Counted from the first letter of the stretch, positions 20,604 through 30,492 are shown. The stretch: 64,000 nt of DNA from Candidatus Zymogenaceae bacterium (GCA_016933535.1 JAFGAS010000078.1:62001-126000); one strand, 5' to 3'. A program made the numbers and translations. Notes: generated from the letters alone by a model not told the origin.

Positions 20604-21197
20604 ATGCCGACAAAGGAAGAACTCAGAACCCGCCGCGAAACTCAGATCACCCGGGCCGCCTATGAGATCATTGCAAAAAACGGGTACGAGAATATCACCG
20701 TCCAGGACATCGCCGATCGTGCCGGCTTTTCAAAGGGGATCGTCTACTACTATTTCAAGAGCAAGGACGACGTGATGGTCTCGTTGTTTGATTCCATTAT
20801 CGCCGTCATAGACAGCCGATTTGCCAAGGTCAGGAGGGAAGTCCCCGATCCCCGGCAGCAGCTCGAAAACGTCATCAGGATCAGCCTCGATATCGTCAAC
20901 GAACATATCGAGTTCTACCGGGTCATTATGGTCTTCTGGACCCAGATTCATCATAAGCAGTTCATGAGAGAGGTAAACGCGAAGCTCTTTTCGCATTGGC
21001 GGCACGAGATTGAAAATATCCTTGACCTGGGAACGGCCCGCGGAGTGTTCAAGCGGGGGCTTGTTACGAACATCGTAGCATCGTCGGTCATTGCCAAGGT
21101 CATGGGGGTATCGCTGCAATATATCTTTGACCCAAATGCGTTTGATTTGAAGGTTATCCGAGAGCAGGTCATTAAAGAGGTACTCGCCGGCGTATAG
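20604..21197 (+). CDS. TetR/AcrR family transcriptional regulator
   Basis: RRETQITRAAYEIIAKNGYENITVQDIADRAGFSKGIVYYYFKSKDDV. Confidence 0.95.
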   Translation: MPTKEELRTRRETQITRAAYEIIAKNGYENITVQDIADRAGFSKGIVYYYFKSKDDVMVSLFDSIIAVIDSRFAKVRREVPDPRQQLENVIRISLDIVNEHIEFYRVIMVFWTQIHHKQFMREVNAKLFSHWRHEIENILDLGTARGVFKRGLVTNIVASSVIAKVMGVSLQYIFDPNAFDLKVIREQVIKEVLAGV

Positions 21198-21296
21198 GGA
21201 ACTAAGAATCGGGCGGGGCTGCCGGAACGGAATAACAGACGGTTTCGACCCGTTTTTGTAGATTATTTTTACAAAGACAAATAATGGAGGCCTTCT

Positions 21297-22496
21297 ATGA
21301 AGTATCCCGATATTTCTTTTGAACCCTTCTTCGCCTTCGTGCACCGGCCCCGAATCATGTATTCTCCGGGCCTGAGGGCCGAGATCGGTTACGAGATGGG
21401 GCAGCTCGGGGGGACGAAAGCGGTAATCTTCACCGATCAGGGGATTGTCAAGGCGGGAGTCTGCGACATGGTCGCCGACGAGGTGAAGAAATCCGACCTC
21501 AAGCTCGTGGGAATTTTCGATTCGATCGTTCAGGACGCCCGGATTGACATTATCAACAAGGGGACGAAGTTCTACCGGGACAACGGAGCCGACTGCATGA
21601 TCGTCATCGGCGGCGGCAGCGTCATGGATACCGCCAAGGCCGTCAACATCATGGTGGGCCAGGGATACGACGACTTCAAGCCGCTGGCCGAGCAGGCGGC
21701 GCTCTACGAAGACGCGAAGCGCCTTCCCCCCCATATCGCCTTTCCGACGACGGCCGGCACCGGCAGCGAGGTGACGTTTGCGATGGTGGTGCTGGATACC
21801 GCGGCCCACGCAAAGCTCTCGGTGGCCCACCCCTACTGCACGTGCGACCTGGCGATGCTCGACCCGGAGCTTATGGTAAAGCTCCCGCCCAAGATAACGG
21901 CCTTTACCGGTATGGATGCCCTGACGCATGCCGTCGAGGGTGTTACCGCCACGGGAGCCGAGCCGATCTCGGATGCCCTCAACCTCCATGCGATACGGAT
22001 GATCTTCAAATTCCTGCCGCTGGCGGTAAAAGAGCCCGACAATGTCGACGCCCGGGGCGGGATGCTCTTGGCCAGCTGCATCGCCGGGATGGGATTCGGC
22101 AACTCCATGACCGGGGCGGTTCACGCCACGGCCCACGCGCTCGGCGGTGTCTACGGCATTCCCCACGGCCTGGCCAACGCTATCATGCTGCCGATCGTGA
22201 TGGACTATAACGTCCAGGCGGTGCCGGAACGCTTCAAGATGGCCGCCGACGCCATGGGGATCAACGTGGAGGGGATGGACGCGATCGAAGCCGGGGAAAA
22301 GGCCGTTCAGGCGGTGATAGATCTCAAGAAGGAGGTCGGGCTGACCGACACCCTCAAGAGCCTCGGCGTGCCGGACGATCGGGAAAAACTTCAACCCCTG
22401 GCGGAGACCGCCATGGGCGATTCGCAGATCAGCTACAACCCCAATCCGATCGAGGAATCGGATATCCTGGACCTCTATCTCAAGGCAATGAAATAG
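21297..22496 (+). CDS. Iron-containing alcohol dehydrogenase
   Basis: GGGSVMDTAKAVN...FPTTAGTGSEVT...MTGAVHATAHALGGVYGIPHGLANAIMLP. Confidence 0.94.
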   Translation: MKYPDISFEPFFAFVHRPRIMYSPGLRAEIGYEMGQLGGTKAVIFTDQGIVKAGVCDMVADEVKKSDLKLVGIFDSIVQDARIDIINKGTKFYRDNGADCMIVIGGGSVMDTAKAVNIMVGQGYDDFKPLAEQAALYEDAKRLPPHIAFPTTAGTGSEVTFAMVVLDTAAHAKLSVAHPYCTCDLAMLDPELMVKLPPKITAFTGMDALTHAVEGVTATGAEPISDALNLHAIRMIFKFLPLAVKEPDNVDARGGMLLASCIAGMGFGNSMTGAVHATAHALGGVYGIPHGLANAIMLPIVMDYNVQAVPERFKMAADAMGINVEGMDAIEAGEKAVQAVIDLKKEVGLTDTLKSLGVPDDREKLQPLAETAMGDSQISYNPNPIEESDILDLYLKAMK

Positions 22497-22583
22497 GTGG
22501 CGGCGCGGGTCTATTCATAATAAGCGACGTATCGATCGTAAGGGTACGCTCATTACCCATAATATATTTATTTGGAGGATATC

Positions 22584-23003
22584 ATGGAATTCTGGCAAGA
22601 CACAAAACAGCCTATTGACGCGTTTCTGAAGATGTTTGAAAAGTGCATGGTCGACCCGGAGCTGTCCGCGGGCCTCAAGAAGGTTAACCAGGTCATCCTG
22701 TTTGACTATACCCAGGACGGCCCCGACTGCTCGTTTTGGATCGACACCCGTGGGGGAAAGCTCACCGCCGGCGCCGGAAAGCCATCAGACAAGCCGGATC
22801 TCATAATGAGCCTGTCGGCGGACGACGCCCACCGCTCCTGGTCCAACAAGCTCAACCCCGTCATGGCCATCACCCGGGGAAAGATCAAGGTCAAGGGATC
22901 GGCCACGGGTCTGCTGAAGCTGGCCCCCAAGCTCAAGCGGGTCGCCGAGCTTTACAACGAAGTTCTCCAGGAATCGGGGCAGGCAGACAAGATACTCAAG
23001 TAG
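22584..23003 (+). CDS. SCP2 sterol-binding domain protein
   Basis: SLSADDAHRSWSNKLNPVMAITRGKIKVKGSATGLLKLAPKLKRVAELY; start after TTGGAGGATATC (ORF track start 22572). Confidence 0.85.
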   Translation: MEFWQDTKQPIDAFLKMFEKCMVDPELSAGLKKVNQVILFDYTQDGPDCSFWIDTRGGKLTAGAGKPSDKPDLIMSLSADDAHRSWSNKLNPVMAITRGKIKVKGSATGLLKLAPKLKRVAELYNEVLQESGQADKILK

Positions 23004-23196
23004 GGATGGCGGCGGCGGCCCCCGGAAACCGTTTTCCCGGCAGCGGGCGCAATGCACGGCGTTTTGTCGCCCGGTCTAACGGGAGCCCGCGGCCTTTACA
23101 TCGCGCGATAAGGTCGATCGCGGGTATCGGTAGTATTGTAATCAGTGCAGTTTTTGCGCGGCGCCGTCTCATGTTTACCCAAAGAAGGGGAATACT

Positions 23197-25065
23197 ATGT
23201 TTGGAAATACCGGAAAAATCATCGAAGTAGATCTCTCCGCGGGCACCATCGGGCAAAAGACCCTGCCGGAGGAGTATTACAAAAAATACATCGGCGGCAG
23301 CGGGCTGGCCGCCAAGCTCTTCTGGGACAGGGGGAATTTCGACACGGAGCCGCTGGCACCCGAGGCGATGCTCGTCTTCATGAATGGACCGTTTGCGGGG
23401 CTCAAGATGTCGGGCGCCAGCCGAAACAGTGTTGCCGGCCGCTCCCCCCTGACCGGTGTCTGGGGCGACTCGTCCTGCGGCGGCTATTTCGCGCCCGAGC
23501 TCAGATACGCCGGATACGACGGTATCGTCATCACCGGAAAGGCCAAGGCGCCGTCGCTCTTGGTCATCGAAGACGACAACGTCTCGCTTGTCGACGCCGC
23601 GCCCTATTGGGGAAAGGGGATTGAATCGGTCAACGACGGGCTGAAGGAAAAATACGGCAAGAACTGCCGTACCGTCGTTATCGGTCCGGCCGGAGAAAAA
23701 CAGGTTAAATTCGCCAATATCATGAACGAGGCCCATCATGCCTTCGGCCGTGCCGGTTTCGGGGCCGTGATGGGGGCAAAGAACCTCAAAGGGATCGTCG
23801 TGAAGGCGACCAAAAAGGATATGACCATCGCCGATCCCGCGGCCTACGAGAAACTCCGAAAAGAGGTCAACCCAGCCTTGAAGGAGGCGCTGGCAGCCGT
23901 GGTGCTCGGCGAAAACGGCACGGCCGCCAACCTCGAGGGGGGGATGGTCAACGGCGACGTCCCGGTCAAGAACTTTGCCTCCAACTATAACGAGGAAATG
24001 GGGTCAAAACTAACCGGCTCCGAACTGACCGATAACTACCTCACCAAGCGCAGCGCCTGCGCCTTCTGTGCGATCGCCTGCAAACGCGTGGCCGAGGTCA
24101 AGGAGGGACCCTGGAAGACCCCCGAGGGCCCGGGGCCCGAGTACGAGACGATCGCCGCCTTCGGGTCTCTGATGAATTCGGCCGATCTGGCCGCGACCAT
24201 CAAGGTGAACCGCGTCTGCAACGACTACGGCCTGGATACCATCTCCTGCGGTATGACCATCGCTTGGGCGATGGAGGCCTTTGAGAAGGGACACCTTACC
24301 AAGGCCGATACCGACGGCGTCGAGATCCGCTGGGCCGATATGGAGACAGTCATCAACACCCTGGTACCGGCCATCGCCCTGAGAAAGGGAAATCTCGGCG
24401 AACTCCTGGCCGAGGGAAGCGTCTCGGCGGCAAATAAGACCGGCAAGGACTCCATAGACTATACCTGCCACAGCAAGGGAATGGAGGCCCCCATGCACGA
24501 TCCCCGGGGCGGCGGGCACGGGCTTGCCCTGACGTACGCGACCAGCCCCCGAGGGGCGTGTCACGTGGCCACCCCGATGCTCTTCATGGAGATGGGTGCC
24601 TGCTACTGGCCGGAGATAGGATTTGAGTACGAGCTGGAGCCGATGACAGACGAGAACAAGCCCGAATCGGCCGTCATATCCTGGGAGATGGGCAGCATCG
24701 AGAACAGCGCCTGCTGGTGCCAGTTTGCCGACCGGGAGATGCAGATCTCTCAATGGGTGGACCTCTTCAATTTCGTGGCCGGCTACAATTGGGACGCCGA
24801 CGAGATGCTCAGGGCGGGAAGGCGCGTCTTCTACCTTAAACGGCTCATCAATTCCCGGTTCGGATTGACGGCAAAGGACGACGATCTGACGCCGCGAATG
24901 CTCGAGCCCGCCCGGGACGGGGAGCCCGAGGGGATAGAAATAAACCTCAGCGGGATGATAGAGAGATTCTATGGGCTGGCCGGGATAGACCCCGAAAAGG
25001 GGATTCCGACACGCGATACGCTGAGCGAATACGGTATGGCCGAAGAGGCGGCGGCCGTCTGGTAG
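23197..25065 (+). CDS. Aldehyde ferredoxin oxidoreductase family protein (tungsto-pterin)
   Basis: KIIEVDLSAGTIGQKTLPEEYYKKYIGGSGLAAKLFWD...GRSPLTGVWGDSSCGGYFAPELRYAGYDGIVITGKA...RSACAFCAIACKR. Confidence 0.94.
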   Translation: MFGNTGKIIEVDLSAGTIGQKTLPEEYYKKYIGGSGLAAKLFWDRGNFDTEPLAPEAMLVFMNGPFAGLKMSGASRNSVAGRSPLTGVWGDSSCGGYFAPELRYAGYDGIVITGKAKAPSLLVIEDDNVSLVDAAPYWGKGIESVNDGLKEKYGKNCRTVVIGPAGEKQVKFANIMNEAHHAFGRAGFGAVMGAKNLKGIVVKATKKDMTIADPAAYEKLRKEVNPALKEALAAVVLGENGTAANLEGGMVNGDVPVKNFASNYNEEMGSKLTGSELTDNYLTKRSACAFCAIACKRVAEVKEGPWKTPEGPGPEYETIAAFGSLMNSADLAATIKVNRVCNDYGLDTISCGMTIAWAMEAFEKGHLTKADTDGVEIRWADMETVINTLVPAIALRKGNLGELLAEGSVSAANKTGKDSIDYTCHSKGMEAPMHDPRGGGHGLALTYATSPRGACHVATPMLFMEMGACYWPEIGFEYELEPMTDENKPESAVISWEMGSIENSACWCQFADREMQISQWVDLFNFVAGYNWDADEMLRAGRRVFYLKRLINSRFGLTAKDDDLTPRMLEPARDGEPEGIEINLSGMIERFYGLAGIDPEKGIPTRDTLSEYGMAEEAAAVW

Positions 25066-25073
25066 GCAGGCCT

Positions 25074-25295
25074 ATGCGGATAGAGGTAAAGCCGATCGGC
25101 CTCATCAAGAAATACGCATCGGCGGGCGTTCGAGACGTAGCCGACGGCGTCAGTTCTCGCGGATTGATCGAACTGCTGGCCATTCCCCGGGAGCTCAAGA
25201 TGGTCTCGTACGTCAACGGGAAGAAAAGGGGCCTCGATGAGCCGCTGGCCGACGGAGACGAGGTGAAGCTGGTGACGCTGCTGACGGGGGGGTAA
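25074..25295 (+). CDS. MoaD/ThiS family beta-grasp protein
   Basis: 73 aa; DGDEVKLVTLLTGG with C-terminal GG. Confidence 0.85.
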   Translation: MRIEVKPIGLIKKYASAGVRDVADGVSSRGLIELLAIPRELKMVSYVNGKKRGLDEPLADGDEVKLVTLLTGG

Positions 25296-25300
25296 CGACA

Positions 25301-25326
25301 CCCCAAAAACGCACGCGTTTTTGGGG
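25301..25326 (+). terminator. Strong hairpin after AOR/MoaD genes (possible terminator)
   Basis: CCCCAAAAACGC-AC-GCGTTTTTGGGG long stem 6 nt after the moaD-like stop. Confidence 0.5.
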
Positions 25327-25484
25327 CCCCCTCGGGACAGGGGAAAAGAGAAAACGACGAGCATCTATTCGGAGGGGCAACGCGCGCGGTTGACTTGTGG
25401 CAGGAGGAGTGAAAGAGAGGGTAAGGCCCAGGGGGAATGCGTGGTCTTTAGTCGTTCTTTCGTCAAGCGGCGGCCGGCTCAAGG

Positions 25485-27524
25485 TTAGTCGCCGTCCTTT
25501 TCTTGCAGGACCTCCCGGATTTTTTGTGATATCTCTTCCAGCCTCGATGGCTTTGGAATAAATCCGACGGTTCCCGCGCCGAACATTTCCCTCACCTTTT
25601 CATACTCGGTGTATCCGGAGGTGATGATCACCTTTATATCCGGTTTAATCTCCCTGATCTTGGCGAGGGTTTCCCGTCCGCCGAGGCGCGGCATGATCAA
25701 ATCGAGGATCACGAGGTCGATTTCGTCCCGTTTCTGCTCTACGACGGCGATGCCTTCTTTCCCGTCACGCGCCGTAGCAACCCGATACCCCAGCATATTC
25801 AAGAAATCGCCCCACATCTCCCGCACGACCGGCTCATCGTCGATAAGGAGTATCAACTCATTTCCTCCCCGTTTCCCTTCACGGGGTGACGAGATGAATT
25901 TTCCTCGCTGCTCCTTGGCCGATGGTATGTAGAGGGTAAAGGTAGAGCCCTTATCAATTTCACTGGCCACGGTTATTACTCCCTTGTGGTTTTTCACGAT
26001 GCCGTAGACGGAACAGAGCCCCATACCGGTTCCGCCCTTCTCTTCCTTGGTGGTGAAGAAAGGTTCGAATATTCGGTTTCGAATTGAGCGCGGGATACCG
26101 TTTCCCGTATCGGAAATCGATAAGACGACATAGTCACCCTCTCCGGCGTCTATATGGTCCTTGACGAAAGCCTTGTCGAGACGCTGATTCTTCGTTTCAA
26201 TGGTGAGGAATCCTCCGGACACCATGGCGTCTCGCGCGTTGATACAGAGGTTTAACAGAGACTGCTCAAGCTGCCCTACGTCACCCTCAATCGCGTCGAG
26301 TTCGGTGGCGAGATTGGTCTTGACATTGATCGATTCGGTGAAGGTTCCCTGTATCAGCGGGAGCGTCTTCTTTACGACATCGTTGAGATTAATCTTACTT
26401 GGGTTATAGTGCCCCGTGCGCGCGGTACTCAACAACTGGCGGGTCAACTCCGACGCCCTGACGGTACCCTCGTGTATTATCGAAAGGGCCTTGTAATCGG
26501 GGTCATCCTTGTCTTTTTTCGCGAGTAGATATTCCGCGTAACCCATAATCCCCACCAGTATGTTGTTGAAGTTGTGGGCCATCCCCCCCGCCAAGGCGGC
26601 GACGGCCTGCATCTTTTGAACCTGGAGGAGTTGTTCGGCCAGCCGCTTTTTATCGGTGATGTCGCGCAGCGTTCCCACATAACCGACCGTCTTACCTTCT
26701 CTTTTAATGACGTTAATATATCCCTCGACCGCTCGCTGCTGGCCGGTCTTGGTGACGATTTCATAGGTGATGTTGGCGATCGGCTGGTCGGTCCGGTAGA
26801 GGTGGACCATCGCTTCTCGGAGAAATCGTCTCACTTCACGCCGTATGAACACGAGTGAGCTTTTTCCGATCAGCTCGTCCCGGGAGTATCCCGTAAGTGT
26901 CAGGGCAGCCTGGTTTGCCGACGTAATCCTGCCTTTCAGGTTTAAGGTGAAGACGGCCTCGATCGAGTTCTCAAAGAGGTTCCTCCACTTTGCCTCCGAT
27001 TCGCGGACTACTTCTTCGGCCTGCCTCCTGCTGATATTCTCATTTTTTAACTCTTCGTTCAACCGCGCCAGTTCGGCCGTCCGCTCCATAACCCGCAGCT
27101 CGAGTTCCTCCCGGGCCCGTTTCAGCTCCTCTTCGATCCGGTTTCGCTCTATCGCGTAACGGATGGATCGAACAACAACATGGCCGCTTAAGTTCCCCTT
27201 GACGAAATAGTCCTGTGCACCTTTCTTTAGCGCATCGAGGGCGGTTTCTTCGTCACCAATACCGGAGATAATAATAATGGGTATCTTCTTGTTGACGGAG
27301 AGGACCTTGCCGAGAGAGCCGATCCCTTTTTTGTCCGGGAGGTTGAGGTCCAGCAGAATGACGTCAAATCCCTCCGTATTCAGACGATCCAATCCCTCTG
27401 CAAGCTGTGTGGTGGCAGTAATCTCGAACGGTGCTTCCTTGGCCTGAGAGAGGATGTCCCGGATAATCCGGACGTCGAAGGGGTTGTCCTCAATGAGTAA
27501 GACCCGTATCGGTTTGTCAACCAT
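25485..27524 (-). CDS. Hybrid sensor histidine kinase: REC-PAS-HisKA-HATPase-REC
   Basis: VLLIEDNPFDVRIIRDIL (REC), PAS block NLFENSIEAVFTLNLKGRITSANQAA, H-box LAGGMAHNFNNILVGIMGYAEYL, DTGNGIP, C-terminal REC VILDLIMPRLGGRETL. Confidence 0.94.
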   Translation of the reverse strand: MVDKPIRVLLIEDNPFDVRIIRDILSQAKEAPFEITATTQLAEGLDRLNTEGFDVILLDLNLPDKKGIGSLGKVLSVNKKIPIIIISGIGDEETALDALKKGAQDYFVKGNLSGHVVVRSIRYAIERNRIEEELKRAREELELRVMERTAELARLNEELKNENISRRQAEEVVRESEAKWRNLFENSIEAVFTLNLKGRITSANQAALTLTGYSRDELIGKSSLVFIRREVRRFLREAMVHLYRTDQPIANITYEIVTKTGQQRAVEGYINVIKREGKTVGYVGTLRDITDKKRLAEQLLQVQKMQAVAALAGGMAHNFNNILVGIMGYAEYLLAKKDKDDPDYKALSIIHEGTVRASELTRQLLSTARTGHYNPSKINLNDVVKKTLPLIQGTFTESINVKTNLATELDAIEGDVGQLEQSLLNLCINARDAMVSGGFLTIETKNQRLDKAFVKDHIDAGEGDYVVLSISDTGNGIPRSIRNRIFEPFFTTKEEKGGTGMGLCSVYGIVKNHKGVITVASEIDKGSTFTLYIPSAKEQRGKFISSPREGKRGGNELILLIDDEPVVREMWGDFLNMLGYRVATARDGKEGIAVVEQKRDEIDLVILDLIMPRLGGRETLAKIREIKPDIKVIITSGYTEYEKVREMFGAGTVGFIPKPSRLEEISQKIREVLQEKDGD

Positions 27525-27628
27525 ACGATCTTCCTTAAGGGGATGACCTTTTTAATCAGGGACATCGGTATCACCGGTGATCCCGTATCCCGGAGTGACG
27601 CACTATACCGTAATAAGGAGGAATAACT

Positions 27629-27709
27629 ATGTCCAAGGACATTAATGATATACCGGAAGAAGATTATTTACCAGCATATTTTAAGAGTTATACAAAATAC
27701 AATTTTTAA
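27629..27709 (+). CDS. Candidate 26-aa small ORF with good SD
   Basis: AAGGAGGAATAACT-ATG; MSKDINDIPEEDYLPAYFKSYTKYNF; AT-rich codons unlike surrounding genes; not in ORF track. Confidence 0.35.
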   Translation: MSKDINDIPEEDYLPAYFKSYTKYNF

Positions 27710-28031
27710 TCAAGTACATTTTGTCCATAGCATAATATATCTATAAGCTATTGCTATGTTTATCCATAATCCCCGGTATTCATGTCCGGTAGGATCTCCC
27801 GGCACTATCGCCTTTTTCCGATAATGTGATTGTGCGCAAGGTATGACCCGGGATTCGAGATATAATAACGGCAGTGTTGAGAGGGGACCGGCTGAAGACG
27901 ATGTCCCCGGTGACGTGAAAAGCGGGCGGGGGCGGACCGTACGCATCGGAGACAAAGCTATTGAAAAAACCGATGCGTGATGGTACTATATAAATCTTAA
28001 ACTATTCCTGTATCTTTGTTAAGGAGGAGCC

Positions 28032-29108
28032 ATGAGAAAAAACATCTTCATAGCGTTGGTGCTTCTGTTCTCCCTTATGTTCGCGATATCGGCGGCGGCC
28101 GAAGACTGCATCTCTTTTAGTCCCGATAACTGCCGGGTAGACCTGATCAACGGCAGCTATAAGGTCGTAGACGGGACTATGTGGATGCTTGATTTCGGTA
28201 CCAACAAGGTCGAGGCGTATAAGGCGCTTGAGATCATCCAGCATTATCGGTTCAATAGCCAGTGCTTTGTGGGCAGGCCCAATCCCTCGATGAAATACTG
28301 GCTCGTCAATGGGGCCGCGCCGACGGGCAGCGTCTCCGGAGAGGACTGCATTTCCTTTAACCCCGCCAATATCGAGGTATCGTACGTCGGGGGGAACTGG
28401 AAGATCGTCGAGGGGAGCCACTGGATCCTTGACTTCGGGCAGAACAAGGCCGAGGCCTACGAGGCCTACGACATTATCATGAAATACGGCTTTTCGGAGA
28501 TCTGTTACGTCGGCAGGCCCGGTCCTTCGATGACCTACTTCAAGAAGACCGGCATGGCCCCCATCGGTCCGATTACCCCGATCGGCCCGATCGTCCCGAT
28601 TGGTCCGATTGGTCCGATCACGCCGCCGGTTATCCCGATCCCCATGCCGCCGGCCGATCAGGACTGTATCGGCCACAACGTGGATAACCTCACCGTAACC
28701 TTCATCAACGGATCGTTTAAGATCATTGACGGGAGCCACTCGCTGCTTGACTTCGGGCTCAACGTGATGGACGCCAAGAGGGCGCTGGATATCATCAAGT
28801 ACTACCGGATGGACAGCCACTGCTTTGTGGGCAGGCCCAACGCGCCGTTCGAGTACTGGCTGGCGGCGGGTGTGGCCCCCTCGGGTGACATGGGGGGGGA
28901 GGACTGCATTTCGTTCAATCCCAACACCATTGAGGTCAAGTATGTGTCGGGCCGTTGGAAGATCGTCGACGGCGGTCACTGGATGTTTGACTTTAACCAG
29001 AACCAGGGCAACGCCAAGAAGGCCTACGATATCATCAAGTACTACGGATTTACCAAGGTCTGCTACGTGGGCAGACCCAACGCGAAGTTCATCTACCTGA
29101 AGAAATAG
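28032..29108 (+). CDS. Secreted four-repeat protein (two A-B repeat pairs joined by a P/I/G-rich linker)
   Basis: Signal peptide; repeats start at EDCISFSPDN, EDCISFNPAN, QDCIGHNVDN, EDCISFNPNT and end at CFVGRPN/CYVGRPG/CFVGRPN/CYVGRPN; linker APIGPITPIGPIVPIGPIGPITPPVIPIP. Confidence 0.85.
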   Translation: MRKNIFIALVLLFSLMFAISAAAEDCISFSPDNCRVDLINGSYKVVDGTMWMLDFGTNKVEAYKALEIIQHYRFNSQCFVGRPNPSMKYWLVNGAAPTGSVSGEDCISFNPANIEVSYVGGNWKIVEGSHWILDFGQNKAEAYEAYDIIMKYGFSEICYVGRPGPSMTYFKKTGMAPIGPITPIGPIVPIGPIGPITPPVIPIPMPPADQDCIGHNVDNLTVTFINGSFKIIDGSHSLLDFGLNVMDAKRALDIIKYYRMDSHCFVGRPNAPFEYWLAAGVAPSGDMGGEDCISFNPNTIEVKYVSGRWKIVDGGHWMFDFNQNQGNAKKAYDIIKYYGFTKVCYVGRPNAKFIYLKK

Positions 29109-29112
29109 ACGC

Positions 29113-29147
29113 CGGGTGGGGGGCGGCTCGGCCGTCCCCCGTATCCC
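29113..29147 (+). terminator. Hairpin after repeat-protein gene
   Basis: GGGGGCGGCTCGGCCGTCCCCC stem shortly after the stop; no clear U-tract. Confidence 0.45.
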
Positions 29148-29520
29148 ACCCCGCATATGAAGGCATGTGCGGGTGTCCGACAGGACAAAAGAGAAAGGAC
29201 CCCCGCGTTTTCCCCTCTTTATCGGGGCACCTAAAGAACGACAGCTTTTCGGGGTAGTGTCGGTGGGGCGATCACGGATTCGAATACCGGCATATACAGC
29301 AAGGTGATTATCGGCGGTTACCGGGTACGAGACCGCCGTGTCCCGGCGCGCCGTGCGTGCCTTACGGTTGCGGTGGGAACGCCGCAGGGAATGACAAGAA
29401 CGGCGGTGAAACGGTCAATAAAACGGTAATAGATTTATCATCGGCCCGAAGCGGGGCGGCCGCCGCAGCATAGAAATCCGCTTCGTATCCCGCACGGTCG
29501 TTCCGGATGCACCCGGCAGA

Positions 29521-30117
29521 CTACAGAAATTTCTCTCTGCTTGCCTTGATTACCTCGGTGCTGATTCCCTTGAGGGTATCCATAACCTGCTGCCCGTTGA
29601 TGGCAATGGATAGAAACTCGGGGCTGCCCCTCGGGTTGAGGGCGTTGGTGAGCTCGGGGACGGACAACAAGTCGGTGAGATCACGCTTGTTATACTGCAT
29701 GACGGTGGGGAAGGTCTTGGGGTTTTGGTTGTGAATGACCAGGATTTCGTCGAGGTCGGCCCGGGAAAAAAGATTGTCGGGCATTTTATGTTTCTGGGAG
29801 TCGGCCACAAATACCACACCGTCGGCCCCCTTCATGACCGCCCGGCGGGTTTCCTCGTATCTCACCTGTCCCGGAACGGTATAGAGCTCAAAGCGCATCT
29901 TGATCCTGCCCTTGCCGAACCGCGCGGACAACGAGACGTCAAAATAGTCGAAAAAGAGCGTCCGATCCTCCATCGTGTTGATGGACATGAACTGACCCTT
30001 GACGTCCGGGGTTAGCTGCGAATAGATATTGCGAAGGTTGGTTGTCTTCCCGCCCAGGCTTGGTCCAAAATAGACGATCTTCATGATCATCTCTCGTTGG
30101 GTCCAGTTAATTCTCAT
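29521..30117 (-). CDS. MglA-like small Ras-superfamily GTPase
   Basis: MRINWTQREMIMKIVYFGPSLGGKTTNLRNIYSQL...FELYTVPGQVRYEETRRAVMKGADGVVFVADS...QYNKRDL. Confidence 0.9.
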   Translation of the reverse strand: MRINWTQREMIMKIVYFGPSLGGKTTNLRNIYSQLTPDVKGQFMSINTMEDRTLFFDYFDVSLSARFGKGRIKMRFELYTVPGQVRYEETRRAVMKGADGVVFVADSQKHKMPDNLFSRADLDEILVIHNQNPKTFPTVMQYNKRDLTDLLSVPELTNALNPRGSPEFLSIAINGQQVMDTLKGISTEVIKASREKFL

Positions 30118-30492
30118 AGAAATCCGTAAGAATAGGTTTTAAAAAATTATACATAGAATAGTAGGGTTTGTAAACGATTTAACGGCATAAAGGGGGTATA
30201 GACGCCTTTTTTGAACTACCTTCCCGGTTCCCGCTTTCGGGTCAAGGTCGACTGCGGTGACGACAGGGGCCGATGAGTACAGCGGTGACGGGCCGTCACA
30301 ATCGACGGCGCGGGCCGGAATTGCCCCGCATGCGCTCCCCTGGAGATCAAATCACAGCCTGACGTGGGTTCTTTCGTCGTGTGGTGCCCTTTTCCCGGAC
30401 AAAGGGGAGGTTTTTATTGACATTGACACAACGGCTCCATTATAATTCATTAGATAACTCATCAGTGATTTTCCGTTTGGAGGGTCTTTCTT

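Noticed and set aside
20730-22394. 554-aa minus-strand ORF
   Set aside because: Lies antisense across tetR and the Fe-ADH gene; low-complexity Arg/His/Gly-rich translation typical of shadow ORFs in GC-rich DNA
28555-28655. Short tandem repeats considered as CRISPR or VNTR array
   Set aside because: In-frame P/I/G codon repeats within a CDS, no spacers
28002-29156. 384-aa minus-strand ORF
   Set aside because: Antisense of the repeat protein; its repetitiveness only mirrors the sense repeats
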